Source: RYN-230 sp963720645 (lineage in GTDB: Bacteria > Actinomycetota > Actinomycetes > Streptosporangiales > Streptosporangiaceae). From it: a stretch of DNA of 64,000 nucleotides. The stretch is taken from contig CAVRFX010000016.1 of assembly GCA_963720645.1 (NCBI GenBank), forward strand, positions 186,001 to 250,000. Reading direction: 5' to 3'. The notes under the pieces are model-generated. The model did not search any database, was not told where the DNA came from, and worked only from the letters and a program-made list of their open reading frames with translations. The position numbers and the translations under genes are program-made. How positions within the stretch are numbered: position 1 is the stretch's first letter; every line of letters starts with the position of its first letter. Below are positions 36,370 to 45,083 of this stretch, one piece after another.

Positions 36370-36832
36370 CGCCCGCGACCTCCCCGGCCGGGATGGGCCG
36401 GGCTCCTGCGGGCCCGGCCTGCGGGGACGGGCCGGAAGGCGGACGTCATTCCCGGGTACGCAATTACGAAGTAACTAGGGAGGCCAGCAATAAGCACTCT
36501 TCTGCGGCCACTGTGGCTGCCGTAAACGGCCTGGCCGGAGGTGCAGGTGTGACGCGGTGGCGTCACATTAGGTGCACCCATCACCGGGTGAGCCCGGGAA
36601 TCACAATCGAAGGCTGACATGGGCGACCCACGCTCCATTGTCCGGCTGCGGATTTACTAAGAAAATTCGGAGGTTAAAGGTTCCCGCAAGGTCCGGGCGG
36701 CCTGGCTGGGTGACAGGACCGCCTGCCACTCGAGGTGGCGTTTCGAGGAGAATAACTCCGCGAAGAGTAGGATTCAGGCTGATTCCGGTAAATGGCGCAT
36801 GAGGTATCTCGATCTGGCGGAGGATCAGCAAC
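36370..36832. other. Intergenic region upstream of the dpp operon
   Basis: 463 bases between divergent genes. 36450-36680 is relatively AT-rich and should contain promoters for both sides. Short open frames here lack ribosome sites. GGAGG at 36819-36823 serves the dppB-like GTG. Confidence 0.5.
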
Positions 36833-37885
36833 GTGGCAGACGCCCGCGCGGTCCGGCGGCCCGAGCCGGGGCGCACCGCAGGCTCCCCGCTCCCGTCCAG
36901 CCCACCGGCGGGACGGGGCGCTCACCCGGTCCGCCGCCTTCTCGGCCGCCGGGCCGCGGCGGGGCTGTTCACCTTATGCGTCGTGTCCGTGCTGGTGTTC
37001 GCGGCCACCGAGGTGCTGCCGGGTAACGCGGCCAACGCGGTGCTCGGCCGCACGGCGGCGGGCAGCCCGGCCGCGCTGCACCGGCTGGAGGCCGCGCTGC
37101 ACCTCAACCGGGGCCTGCTGGACCAGTACTGGCTCTGGTTCTCCGGCCTGCTCACCGGCCACCTGGGTCACTCGCTGGTCAACGGCCGGCCGGTCTGGGG
37201 GTACGTGGCACCGAGGCTCATCAACTCCGCCGTGCTGATGGGAGTCACCGGGCTGATCGGGGTGGTGGCCGGGGTCGGGCTCGGCGCGCTGGCCGCCCTG
37301 CGCCGGGACGGCTGGCTCGACCACGTCTTCGCGGTGATCACGCTGGCGGTGACCGCCCTGCCCGAGTTCGTGGTCGCGATCGGCCTGATCATCCTGTTGT
37401 CCACGGTGGTCACCCACCTGCTGCCGGCGGTCTCCCTGCTGCCGCCGGGCAGCTACGCCTGGAACGCCCCGCGGCTCCTGATCCTGCCGGTGATCACCCT
37501 GGTCATCGTCATCGTGCCGTACATCCAGCGGATGACGCGGGCGGCCATGATCGAGGCGCTGGAGTCCGACTACGTGGAGATGGCCCGGCTCAAGGGCGTG
37601 CCGATGTGGCGCATCGTGCTCGTGCACGCGCTGCCGAACGCCACCGCGCCGGTGATCCAGGTCATCGGGCTGACCTTCCTCTACCTGGCGGGCGGGGTGG
37701 TCATCGTGGAGTACGTTTTCGCGTTCCCGGGCATCGGCCAGGGGCTCGTCTACGCCGTCGGGAACCGCGATATCCCCGTGATCCAGTTCATCGTCGTGCT
37801 GCTGGCCGCGTTCTACGTGGTCGTGAACATCACGACCGACGTGATCGCGCTGCTGGTCACGCCGCGGCACCGGATTCCCCGGTAG
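36833..37885 (+). CDS. dppB: DppB-like ABC transporter permease
   Basis: 350 residues; GTG 36833 follows GGAGG. After a Pro-rich cytosolic start there are six helices with the family features FAATEVLPGNAANAVLG and, in the last cytosolic loop, the EAA motif ESDYVEMARLKGVPMWRI. It forms the heterodimeric channel for di/oligopeptides or similar ligands with the next permease. First gene of a three-gene operon. ATP is supplied by the fused ATPase downstream; the family 5 binding protein 1.7 kb upstream is the likely partner. Confidence 0.92.
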   Translation: MADARAVRRPEPGRTAGSPLPSSPPAGRGAHPVRRLLGRRAAAGLFTLCVVSVLVFAATEVLPGNAANAVLGRTAAGSPAALHRLEAALHLNRGLLDQYWLWFSGLLTGHLGHSLVNGRPVWGYVAPRLINSAVLMGVTGLIGVVAGVGLGALAALRRDGWLDHVFAVITLAVTALPEFVVAIGLIILLSTVVTHLLPAVSLLPPGSYAWNAPRLLILPVITLVIVIVPYIQRMTRAAMIEALESDYVEMARLKGVPMWRIVLVHALPNATAPVIQVIGLTFLYLAGGVVIVEYVFAFPGIGQGLVYAVGNRDIPVIQFIVVLLAAFYVVVNITTDVIALLVTPRHRIPR

Positions 37886-37900
37886 GGCGGGGGAGTGCCG

Positions 37901-38803
37901 ATGAGCGCCGCGCGGGACGGCCCGGAGCGGATCCGCCGCCACCAGTGGCTGGCCTCGGCGGGCGCGGCGGTCCGCACCCCGCGGGGTGCGGCCGGGCTGG
38001 CCCTGGCCGGCTTCGTCGTGGCGGTCGCGGTCCTCGGCCCGCTGGTGGCCCCGGATCCGCCCAGCGCCCTGCTGACCTTCCCGTTCGGGAAGCCATCGGG
38101 ACGGTACCCGCTCGGCGCCGACTTCCTCGGCCGCGACGTGCTGTCCCGGGTCCTGGACGGCGGCTGGCTGCTGCTGCTGATGGCGGTGTCCGCGACCGCG
38201 CTCGGCATCGCCGCCGGGGGCGCCGCCGGGATCAGCGCCGCCTACCTCCGCGGCCGCCCGGACGGGCTGATCATGCGGACCGTCAACGTGGTCCTGGCCT
38301 TTCCCCAGCTGGTCTTCGCCCTGCTGCTGCTCAGCATCCTGGGTCCCAAGATCTGGCTGATCGTGCTGGCCGTCGGCCTGACCCACGCACCTGCCGTCGC
38401 CCGGGTACTGCGGTCGGCGACGCTGGACATCTCCGAGCGGGACTTCGTCAAGGTGGCCGAGCTGCAGGGCATGCGCCCGGCCTCGGTGATGGCCAGGGAG
38501 ATCCTGCCCAGCCTGAGTACCCCGCTGATGGTCGAGGCGGGACTGCGGCTGACCTACTCGATCATCATCATGGCGGGCCTGGCTTTCCTGGGCTTCGGCC
38601 AGCCGCCGCCCGCACCCAGCTGGGGAACCATGATCAACGAGAACCGGGCCGGCCTGGCCCTGAACCCCTGGGCCGTGATCGTCCCCGCCCTGCTGATCGC
38701 CCTGCTGACCATCGGCACCAACCTGCTGACCGACGCCATCGGGCGGGCGGCGCTCGGCGTCGACCGCAGACCCGAGGAAGCAGCCCTCGTGGACGCCCTG
38801 TGA
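37901..38803 (+). CDS. dppC: DppC-like ABC transporter permease
   Basis: 300 residues from ATG 37901 (GGGGGAG upstream; GTG 37895 is also possible). The N-terminal OppC-N region is followed by LGADFLGRDVLSRVLDGG, the classic dppC segment, and the EAA loop SERDFVKVAELQGMRPASV. Six membrane helices. It pairs with DppB. Its stop overlaps the GTG start of the ATPase gene. Confidence 0.92.
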   Translation: MSAARDGPERIRRHQWLASAGAAVRTPRGAAGLALAGFVVAVAVLGPLVAPDPPSALLTFPFGKPSGRYPLGADFLGRDVLSRVLDGGWLLLLMAVSATALGIAAGGAAGISAAYLRGRPDGLIMRTVNVVLAFPQLVFALLLLSILGPKIWLIVLAVGLTHAPAVARVLRSATLDISERDFVKVAELQGMRPASVMAREILPSLSTPLMVEAGLRLTYSIIIMAGLAFLGFGQPPPAPSWGTMINENRAGLALNPWAVIVPALLIALLTIGTNLLTDAIGRAALGVDRRPEEAALVDAL

Positions 38804-40606
38804 GAAGCCCGGCAGACCAAAGCGCGGCGGAGCCAGGCGCCGTTCCGGCTGGAGGTCCGCGACCTGGAGATCCGGAGCGGTCCTCGCGGGCCGTCCGTGG
38901 TCAGCGGGATCTCCTTCGCGGTGCGGCCCGGTGACGTGCTCGGCCTGGTCGGCGAGTCCGGGTCAGGCAAGACGACCGTCGCCCTCGCCCTGCTCGGGCA
39001 CACCCGGCGCGGCCTGTCCGTCAGCGCCGGCGAGATCCGGCTGGATGGCGCGGACCTGCTGCGGCTGAGCCCGGCCGGCCTGCGGCAGGTGCGCGGGGCC
39101 AGGGTCAGCTACGTGCCGCAGGACCCGTCAGCCGCCCTGAACCCGGCCCTGCGGATCGGGTACCAGCTCCAGGAGGCGCTCCGGGTCCACGCCCGGCCGG
39201 GCCGGGCCGCCGGTGATCCTGGGGCCCGGATTCTCGAGGTGCTCCGCGAGGTGCGCCTGGACGCGTCCCCGGCCCTGCTGCGGCGCTACCCGCATCAGCT
39301 CTCGGGCGGGCAGCAGCAGCGGGTCGCGCTGGCCATGGCCTTTTCCTGCCGCCCCTCGCTGATCGTGCTGGACGAGCCGACCACCGGCCTCGACGTCTCC
39401 ACCCAGCGCCACATCCTCGACACGGTCCGGGGCCTCTGCCGGGGCTACGGGGTGGCGGCCGTCTACGTGAGCCACGATCTGGCCGTGGTCAGCGAGCTGG
39501 CGGCCGGGGTGGCGGTCATGTACGCCGGCCGGATCGTGGAGGCCGGGCCCGCCGCGACGCTGTTCAGCACGCCGCTGCATCCCTACACGCAGGGGCTGCT
39601 CGCCTCGGTCCCGGCCCCGGACGGCGGCCGGCCGCTCACCGGGATTCCCGGGCAGCAGCCGCCGCCCGGGCACCGCGGGCCCGGCTGCTCGTTCGCCCCC
39701 CGCTGCCGCATCGCGATCGGCCCGTGCCTGGCCGCCGTGCCGGAGCCAGCGCCCGTCACCGGGCGCACCGTGCTCTGCCTGCGCGCGGCCGAGCCGGGCG
39801 CCGCCCGGGCGGAACCACGGCGGCCGGCCGCCGCGGATGGCCCGCCGGGCCCGGCGGTGCTCTCCGTCCGGGGGGTCTGCGCCCGCTACGGCCCGGTGCC
39901 GGTGCTGTCCGGCATCGACCTGGACGTGCCCGCGCGGGCCTGCGTCGCCGTCGTGGGCGAGTCCGGATCCGGCAAGACGACGCTGGCCCGCTGCATCGTC
40001 GGGCTGCACCGGGACTGGGCCGGCGAGATCGCTTTCCAGGGTGCCTCCCTCGCCCGCGATGCCCGCCGCCGCCCGCTGCCGGTGCTGCGGCAGATCCAGT
40101 GCGTCTTCCAGAACCCGTACACCTCCCTCAACCCCCGCAAGACGGTCGGCCAGATCGTGGCCGAGCCGCTGCAGCGGCTCCTGCGCGTGCCCCGGGACGA
40201 GCACACCGCGCGGGTGATCAGCGTTCTCGAGGACGTGGCCCTCGGCCGCCGCTACCTGTCCCGGTATCCCGATCAGCTCTCCGGCGGCGAGCGCCAGCGG
40301 GTCGCCATCGCCCGGGCCCTGGTCGCCGAGCCCGCCCTGCTGGTCTGCGACGAGGTCACCTCGGCGCTCGACGTCTCCGTGCAGGCCGTGGTCGTCGAGC
40401 TCCTCCGGGCCGCGGCGGCCCGGCGGCACCTGGCCATGCTCTTCATCACGCACAACCTCGCCCTGGTACGGAACGTCGCCCAGCTCGCGGTCGTGCTGCG
40501 CCACGGTGAGATCGTCGAGGCCGGGCCGGCCGAGCAGGTGCTCGCCCGGCCCGGCACCGACTACACCGCGCAGCTCATGGCCGACGTGCCCAGGCTGAGA
40601 TCATGA
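38800..40606 (+). CDS. Fused DppD-DppF ABC transporter ATPase (one frameshift near start)
   Basis: About 600 residues with two ABC cassettes. Cassette 1: Walker A GESGSGKTTVALALL, signature LSGGQQQRVALA, Walker B LIVLDEPTTGLD. Cassette 2: GESGSGKTTLARCIV, LSGGERQRVAIA, LLVCDEVTSALD. Between them is the peptide-transporter C-domain with CSFAPRCRIAIGPC. GTG 38800 overlaps the dppC stop and reads MRSPADQSAAEP, then one extra base near 38835 shifts into PFRLEVRDLEIRSG. An internal GTG at 38897 would drop the first strand, so it is less likely. Fusion of the two ATPases is common in actinomycetes. Confidence 0.88.
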
Positions 40607-41893
40607 ACCCGCCCGGGGCGAGGCGGCCCGGGCAGAAGCCGGTGCCTGCTGCGCGTTCCAGAACCCGCACTGGTGCTGGGCCGCGAACGTGGCCGCGGGG
40701 ATCGCCCGGCTCTGGTCACCGGGCCGCAGCGACATGAGCTGGCGGCTGGTGTAGGCCGGCCAGAAGGGCTGGCCGGGTACCTCGGGGACGCCCAGCCGGG
40801 TGAACGCGCCCCACCAGGTGATCATCTGGTGAGACAGCTGCAGCTGGGCCGGGGTGAGCAGGCCGTAGAGCGAGTACCCGTTGCCGAAGCTCGGCCACAG
40901 GTAGGCGAGCTCCATCGCGTGCCCTGCCCCCCACTGGTAGCCCGGCAGGTCCTGGTTCAGCGCCGGCGCGTGCCGGTCGTCGAACTGGTAGAAGAACGTC
41001 GGCGTCCGGCGGGCGAACTGGGCGGCCAGGTTCTGGGTGGGACACCCGCCGATCCCGTCCAGGAAACCGCTGTCGGTCCAGATCGCCCCGATGGCGTACG
41101 AGGCGGTGTACGGGCTGGGGTAGGCGCTCCACGGGTAGCGCTGCAGGATCGCGGGGGCCAGCGTGCCGTAGCTCTGGTCCACGAACTGGACGTACTGCTG
41201 CTCGGTGTACGAGGCGAACCCTTGCGTGAAGGTGCGGCCCTCGTCGTGGTTGGTCCCCATCAGCAGCGGGACCTTCGCGTAGTCGCCGTCGGCCACCGCG
41301 GTCAGGGGCGGCAGCGGCAGGTCCGGCCCTCCGGACGTGAACTGCGCCGAGTAACTGGCGCTGGCCGTGAGCAGGGCGGACTCCGGCGTGTTCCGCAGGC
41401 AGGACGCGGCGGTGGCCGCGCTGGTGCACCCCGCCTGCGCGGCGAAGGCCAGCCCGGCGGACTGGGCCTGCGCCGGGGTCTGGGACGGGCAGCTGCCGCT
41501 TTCACTGATCGCGCCGCGGAACAGGCCGCGGGCCAGCGGTGAGGTCATCAGCGCGCAGACGGACCAGCCGCCCGCCGACTCCCCGGCGATCGTGACCTGG
41601 CCCGGGTTGCCCCCGAACCGGGCGATGTTGCGGTGCACCCAGCGCAGCGCCGCTTCCTGGTCGAGCAGGCCGTAGTTGCCGTTCGCGGTCAGCCCCGAGG
41701 TGCCCAGGCCGGGCACGTCCAGGAAGCCGAACACGCCCAGCCGGTAGTTGAGCGACACCACGATGATGTGGTCGGTCCTGACGATCAGCGAGCCGTCGTG
41801 CTGGTCACCGGCCCCGTTGAGCAGGCCGCCGCCGTGGATCATGAACAGGACCGGGGCCCTTCGATTGTGTAACCGCCCGCGCCCGCACGGCAT
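40601..41893 (-). pseudogene. Type-B carboxylesterase, N-terminally truncated
   Basis: The retained part starts at PVLFMIHGGG (oxyanion hole) and includes the nucleophile elbow TIAGESAGGWSVCALM, the acid region and the late GAGHAMELAYLWPSF with the catalytic His. Family members have about 100 residues before the HGGG motif, with a signal peptide; here only about 13 unrelated residues precede it from ATG 41893. Beyond lies a 47-base palindrome and tandem repeats. The first beta-sheet is missing, so activity is doubtful. Its stop overlaps the ATPase stop by six bases. Confidence 0.75.
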
Positions 41894-41936
41894 AAATCCT
41901 TTATCAAAATTTCCGGGGCCGCCCACCCTGGCGCTC

Positions 41937-41983
41937 GTGATCAACGATTGGTGTTGCTGGAGCAACACCAATCGGTTGATCAC
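41937..41983. repeat. 47-bp near-perfect palindrome
   Basis: The arms GTGATCAACGATTGGTGTTG and its complement (one extra C on the right side) meet at a two-base centre, 22 pairs in all. It is much AT-richer than its surroundings. It sits where the carboxylesterase loses its 5' end. Candidates: a terminator, a recombination site, or the scar of an excised element. Confidence 0.9.
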
Positions 41984-42039
41984 GAAGGTCAGCGTGTCAC
42001 CCGTGGGGCTGGCGGGGCTGGCGGGGAGAAGGTGGCGGG

Positions 42040-42258
42040 CGGTGGCGTCCCGGCCCGCGAGGCTGGGAGCCAGAGTGGTGCGGGTGGCGTGAGGGGCGGG
42101 CGCCTGGGGGCGGGACCGGCATCAGCGGTGCGGGTGGCGTGAGGGGCGGGCGGTGGGATCTCGGCCCGCGAGGCTGGGAGCCAGAGTGGTGCGGGTGGCG
42201 TGCGCGGGTGGGCGCCTGGGGGGTGGGATCGTGCATCAGCGGTGCGGGTGGCGTGCGG
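42040..42258. repeat. Two imperfect tandem copies of a roughly 110-bp unit
   Basis: Copy 1 at about 42040-42150 and copy 2 at about 42151-42258 share CCCGCGAGGCTGGGAGCCAG, then AGTGGTGCGGGTGGCGTG, then GGGCGCCTGGGG, then ATCAGCGGTGCGGGTGGCGT in order. Internal GCGGGTGGCGTG motifs recur five times. It fills the 300-base gap between the truncated esterase and the SDR gene; no gene found. Confidence 0.85.
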
Positions 42259-42290
42259 GGGCGGGTGGCCTGAGCGGGCGGGACTGTGGG

Positions 42291-42995
42291 TTACCAGGGA
42301 AGGGGCTGGCCGTCCCGGAAGAAGCCGCCGGTGGGCCCGTCGTCCGGGAGCAGCGCGGCCCACAGCACGCTGGCCGCCCCCTCGGCCACAGGCCGGCCGC
42401 CCTGGCCCATGTCCGTGTCAGTCCAGCCCGGGCAGACCGCGTTGACGAGGATGCGGTCGGCCCGCAGCTCGCCGGCCAGCAGCCGGGTGAGCGCGTTGAG
42501 GGCCGCCTTGGACACGCTGTACGCGAGGGCGCCCCCCGTCATCCCGGAAATCGATCCGCCTTCGCTGCTGACGTTGACGATGCGGGCATGGGCGCCGCGG
42601 CGCAGCAGTGGCAGGAAGGCCTGCGTGGTCCGCCAGGCACCGAGGAGGTTGGTGTCCAGGGCCTCGCGCACCACGTCCAGATCGGCATCCTGGGCCCGCT
42701 GCCAGGTGTCGTAGTGGATCGCGGCGTTGTTGATCAGCACGTCGGCCCGGCCCGCGTGCTCCGCGGTCCAGTCGGCCGCGTCGGCGATGGTGGCCGGATC
42801 GGTGACGTCCAGCCGCCGCGCGATGACGTTCGCGCCCGCAGGGTCGAGCGCCCGGGCGGCCCGCTCGCCGGCGTCCAGGTCTCGTGCGCCGGCGATGACC
42901 AGGAAGCCGTGCCCGGCGAGCTGGCGGGCGACCTCACGGCCGATGCCCCGGTTGGCCCCGGTGACGACCGCGACCCGCCGCGTCCCGGCCGTCAC
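42291..42995 (-). CDS. Short-chain dehydrogenase/reductase
   Basis: 234 residues. Rossmann motif VVTGANRGIGREVARQL, NNAAIH, catalytic Ser in IVNVSSEGG, Tyr and Lys in YSVSKAALN, and CPGWTDTDMG after it: the full classical SDR set, close to carbonyl-reductase-like plant and bacterial members. NADP(H)-dependent reduction of a ketone is expected. GTG 42995 overlaps the stop of the nrtR gene (GTGA), so it is co-transcribed with the NAD regulator. Confidence 0.92.
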   Translation of the reverse strand: MTAGTRRVAVVTGANRGIGREVARQLAGHGFLVIAGARDLDAGERAARALDPAGANVIARRLDVTDPATIADAADWTAEHAGRADVLINNAAIHYDTWQRAQDADLDVVREALDTNLLGAWRTTQAFLPLLRRGAHARIVNVSSEGGSISGMTGGALAYSVSKAALNALTRLLAGELRADRILVNAVCPGWTDTDMGQGGRPVAEGAASVLWAALLPDDGPTGGFFRDGQPLPW

Positions 42996-43753
42996 GGGGC
43001 GGCCGCGGGCGACAGGGACGGCGGGCGGAACGCGGCGAAGGGGTTGGTGACGACCAGGGTCCGGCTCGCGAACCGGTACAAGGTGGCGGGCCTGCCGCCC
43101 AGGGAGGTGGGCCGGGCGGCCCCGGTCGTCGCCTCGATGACGCCGCGGCGGGTCAGCACCCGCTGCAGGTTGGTGGCCGAGAGCGGGTGGCCGAGCGAGG
43201 CGGCGTAGATGTCGCGCAGCTGGGCGATCGTGAACGTCGCGGGGGCCAGCGCGAAGCCGATGTTGGTGTAGGACAGCTTGGCCCGCAGCCGGTCCCGGCC
43301 CGATTCGGCGATCGACCCGTGGTCGAACGCGGTGGGCGGCAGGTTCCCGACCGGGTGCCACGCGGTGTCCGCGGGCAGGTCCGGCTCGACGTCGGCGGAC
43401 ACCAGGGCCAGGTAGGCGGTGGCCAGGACCCGGCCCCGGGGATCCCGCTGGGGATCGCTCCGGGTCTCCAGCTGCTCGAGATACGCGATGTCGGTGAGCT
43501 CGACCTTGGCGGCCAGGTGCCGGCTCAGGGACGTGCCCAGCCGCTCATCTGGCCCCAGCGGCCCGCCGGGCAGGGCCCACAGTCCCTCGAACGGCGCCGC
43601 GCCCCGCCGCCAGAGCAGGACGTGAAGACCGTTGCGGCGAACTTGCAGGACCACGGCCAGGGCCTCATGGGAGAAGCGCTCCCCGGGCCACGGCAGCGCG
43701 GTCGTCAGGGGGGCGGCCCCGGTCAGGGGCACCTGCGGGTCGTCGTCTGGCAC
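42992..43753 (-). CDS. nrtR: NrtR-type Nudix transcriptional regulator of NAD synthesis
   Basis: 253 residues: an N-terminal Nudix-like domain (LWALPGGPLGPDERLGTSLSRHLA, a degenerate Nudix box, so likely a ligand sensor rather than a hydrolase) and a C-terminal winged helix (LSYTNIGFALAPATFTIAQL; LSATNLQRVLTRRGVI). NrtR proteins repress NAD genes and release DNA on binding ADP-ribose. Divergent from nadABC across 95 bases with two operator-like palindromes, which strongly supports the call. Confidence 0.9.
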   Translation of the reverse strand: MPDDDPQVPLTGAAPLTTALPWPGERFSHEALAVVLQVRRNGLHVLLWRRGAAPFEGLWALPGGPLGPDERLGTSLSRHLAAKVELTDIAYLEQLETRSDPQRDPRGRVLATAYLALVSADVEPDLPADTAWHPVGNLPPTAFDHGSIAESGRDRLRAKLSYTNIGFALAPATFTIAQLRDIYAASLGHPLSATNLQRVLTRRGVIEATTGAARPTSLGGRPATLYRFASRTLVVTNPFAAFRPPSLSPAAAP

Positions 43754-43770
43754 GTTCGCATGGTACTGAT

Positions 43771-43831
43771 CCGCCGAGTTTTAGACTACGGGGCGAAAAG
43801 GTTCTAGACTCTGAGTTGAAAACCTCGGCGG
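43771..43831. promoter_or_regulatory. Tandem NrtR operator candidates between nrtR and nadA
   Basis: Two 23-base sites abut exactly: 43778-43800, GTTTTAGACT-ACG-GGGCGAAAAG, and 43801-43823, GTTCTAGACT-CTG-AGTTGAAAAC. The second is a good palindrome; the first matches on its left half. Both are enclosed by an outer perfect inverted repeat CCGCCGAG (43771-43778) / CTCGGCGG (43824-43831). Position and AT-richness fit control of both directions. Confidence 0.75.
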
Positions 43832-43847
43832 GAGATTGGGGCACACC

Positions 43848-45083
43848 ATGACGGCGGCACAAGCAGGCGGGGACCGGGCCGGCCGGGAGCCGGCTGGCGG
43901 TCAGGTCAGCGGGGAGCAGGCCAGCCCGGGGCGGGCTGGTGGGGAGCCGACAGGCCTGGAGCGGGCTAGCGGCGAGCAGGCTGGCAGGGGCCGGGCTGGC
44001 GGGAAAGCGGCCGGCCCGGAGCGGGCTAGCGGCGGGCAGCCCGGCGGGAGGCGGGTGGACGGCGGGCGGGCCGGCCGGGAATGGGCGGCGGAGGTCCGGC
44101 GGCTGGCGGTGCAGCGCGACGCCGTGATCCTCGCGCACAACTACCAGGCCCCGGAGATCCAGGACGTGGCCGATCACGTCGGCGACTCGCTGGCCCTGTC
44201 GCGGCTGGCCGCCCGGAGCGCGGCGAGCGTGATCGTGTTCGCCGGCGTCTACTTCATGGCGGAGACCGCCAAGATCCTCGCCCCGGACCGGACGGTGCTG
44301 ATCCCCGAACCACGGGCCGGCTGCTCGCTGGCGGACACCATCACCGCGGAGCAGGTCCGGGACTGGAAGGCGGAGCACCCCGGCGCCGCGGTCGTCGCCT
44401 ACGTCAACACCAGCGCCGAGGTCAAGGCGGAGTCCGACCTGTGCTGCACCTCGGCCAACGCGGCGCAGATCGTGGCCTCCATCCCGGAGCACCGGGAGGT
44501 GCTGTTCCTGCCCGACCAGTTCCTGGGCGCCCACGTCCGGCGGGTCACCGGCCGCGGCAATATGCACATCTGGCTCGGCGAATGCCACGTGCACGCCGGG
44601 ATCAGCCCGGACGCGCTGCGCCGCAAGGCGGCGGCCGAACCTGCAGCCGAGCTGTTCATCCACCCTGAATGCGGATGCTCGACCGCCGCGCTGTGGCAGG
44701 CGGGGGAGGGTGACCTGCCCGCCGGCCGCACCCGGGTGCTCTCGACCGGGGGCATGCTCGACGCCGCCCGCACCACCACGGCGGCCCACGTGCTCGTGGC
44801 CACCGAGACCGGCATGCTGCACCAGCTGCGCCAGGCCAACCCGGCGGTGCGCTGGGAACCGGTCAACCCCGACGCCGTCTGCCGGTACATGAAGATGACG
44901 ACACCGGCTGCCCTGCTGCGCTGCCTGCGCGACGGCGTGCACGAGGTGACCGTCGCGCCCGGCGTGGCCCACCGGGCCCGCCAGGCCGTGCAGGCCATGA
45001 TCACCGCCGGGGGCCCGCCGCCCGGGGCAGTCCCGGGCGGGGCGGTCCCGGCCGGGGCGCCAGCCGCGGGGGCCGCGAAGTGA
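43848..45083 (+). CDS. nadA: Quinolinate synthase with low-complexity N-terminal extension
   Basis: About 411 residues from ATG 43848. The catalytic core starts near residue 80 (AVILAHNYQAPEIQDVADHV) and carries the three iron-sulfur cysteines in AGCSLAD, LCCTSANA and PECGCS. It condenses iminoaspartate with dihydroxyacetone phosphate to quinolinate using a 4Fe-4S cluster. The first 75 residues are Gly/Ala/Arg-rich repeats (GERAS-type units) absent from usual NadA, probably disordered. First gene of nadABC, overlapping nadB by GTGA. Confidence 0.95.
   Translation: MTAAQAGGDRAGREPAGGQVSGEQASPGRAGGEPTGLERASGEQAGRGRAGGKAAGPERASGGQPGGRRVDGGRAGREWAAEVRRLAVQRDAVILAHNYQAPEIQDVADHVGDSLALSRLAARSAASVIVFAGVYFMAETAKILAPDRTVLIPEPRAGCSLADTITAEQVRDWKAEHPGAAVVAYVNTSAEVKAESDLCCTSANAAQIVASIPEHREVLFLPDQFLGAHVRRVTGRGNMHIWLGECHVHAGISPDALRRKAAAEPAAELFIHPECGCSTAALWQAGEGDLPAGRTRVLSTGGMLDAARTTTAAHVLVATETGMLHQLRQANPAVRWEPVNPDAVCRYMKMTTPAALLRCLRDGVHEVTVAPGVAHRARQAVQAMITAGGPPPGAVPGGAVPAGAPAAGAAK

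Noticed and set aside
42040..42258. CRISPR or rRNA-like structure
   Set aside because: Two long imperfect tandem copies, no unique spacers, no cas genes, no RNA landmarks.
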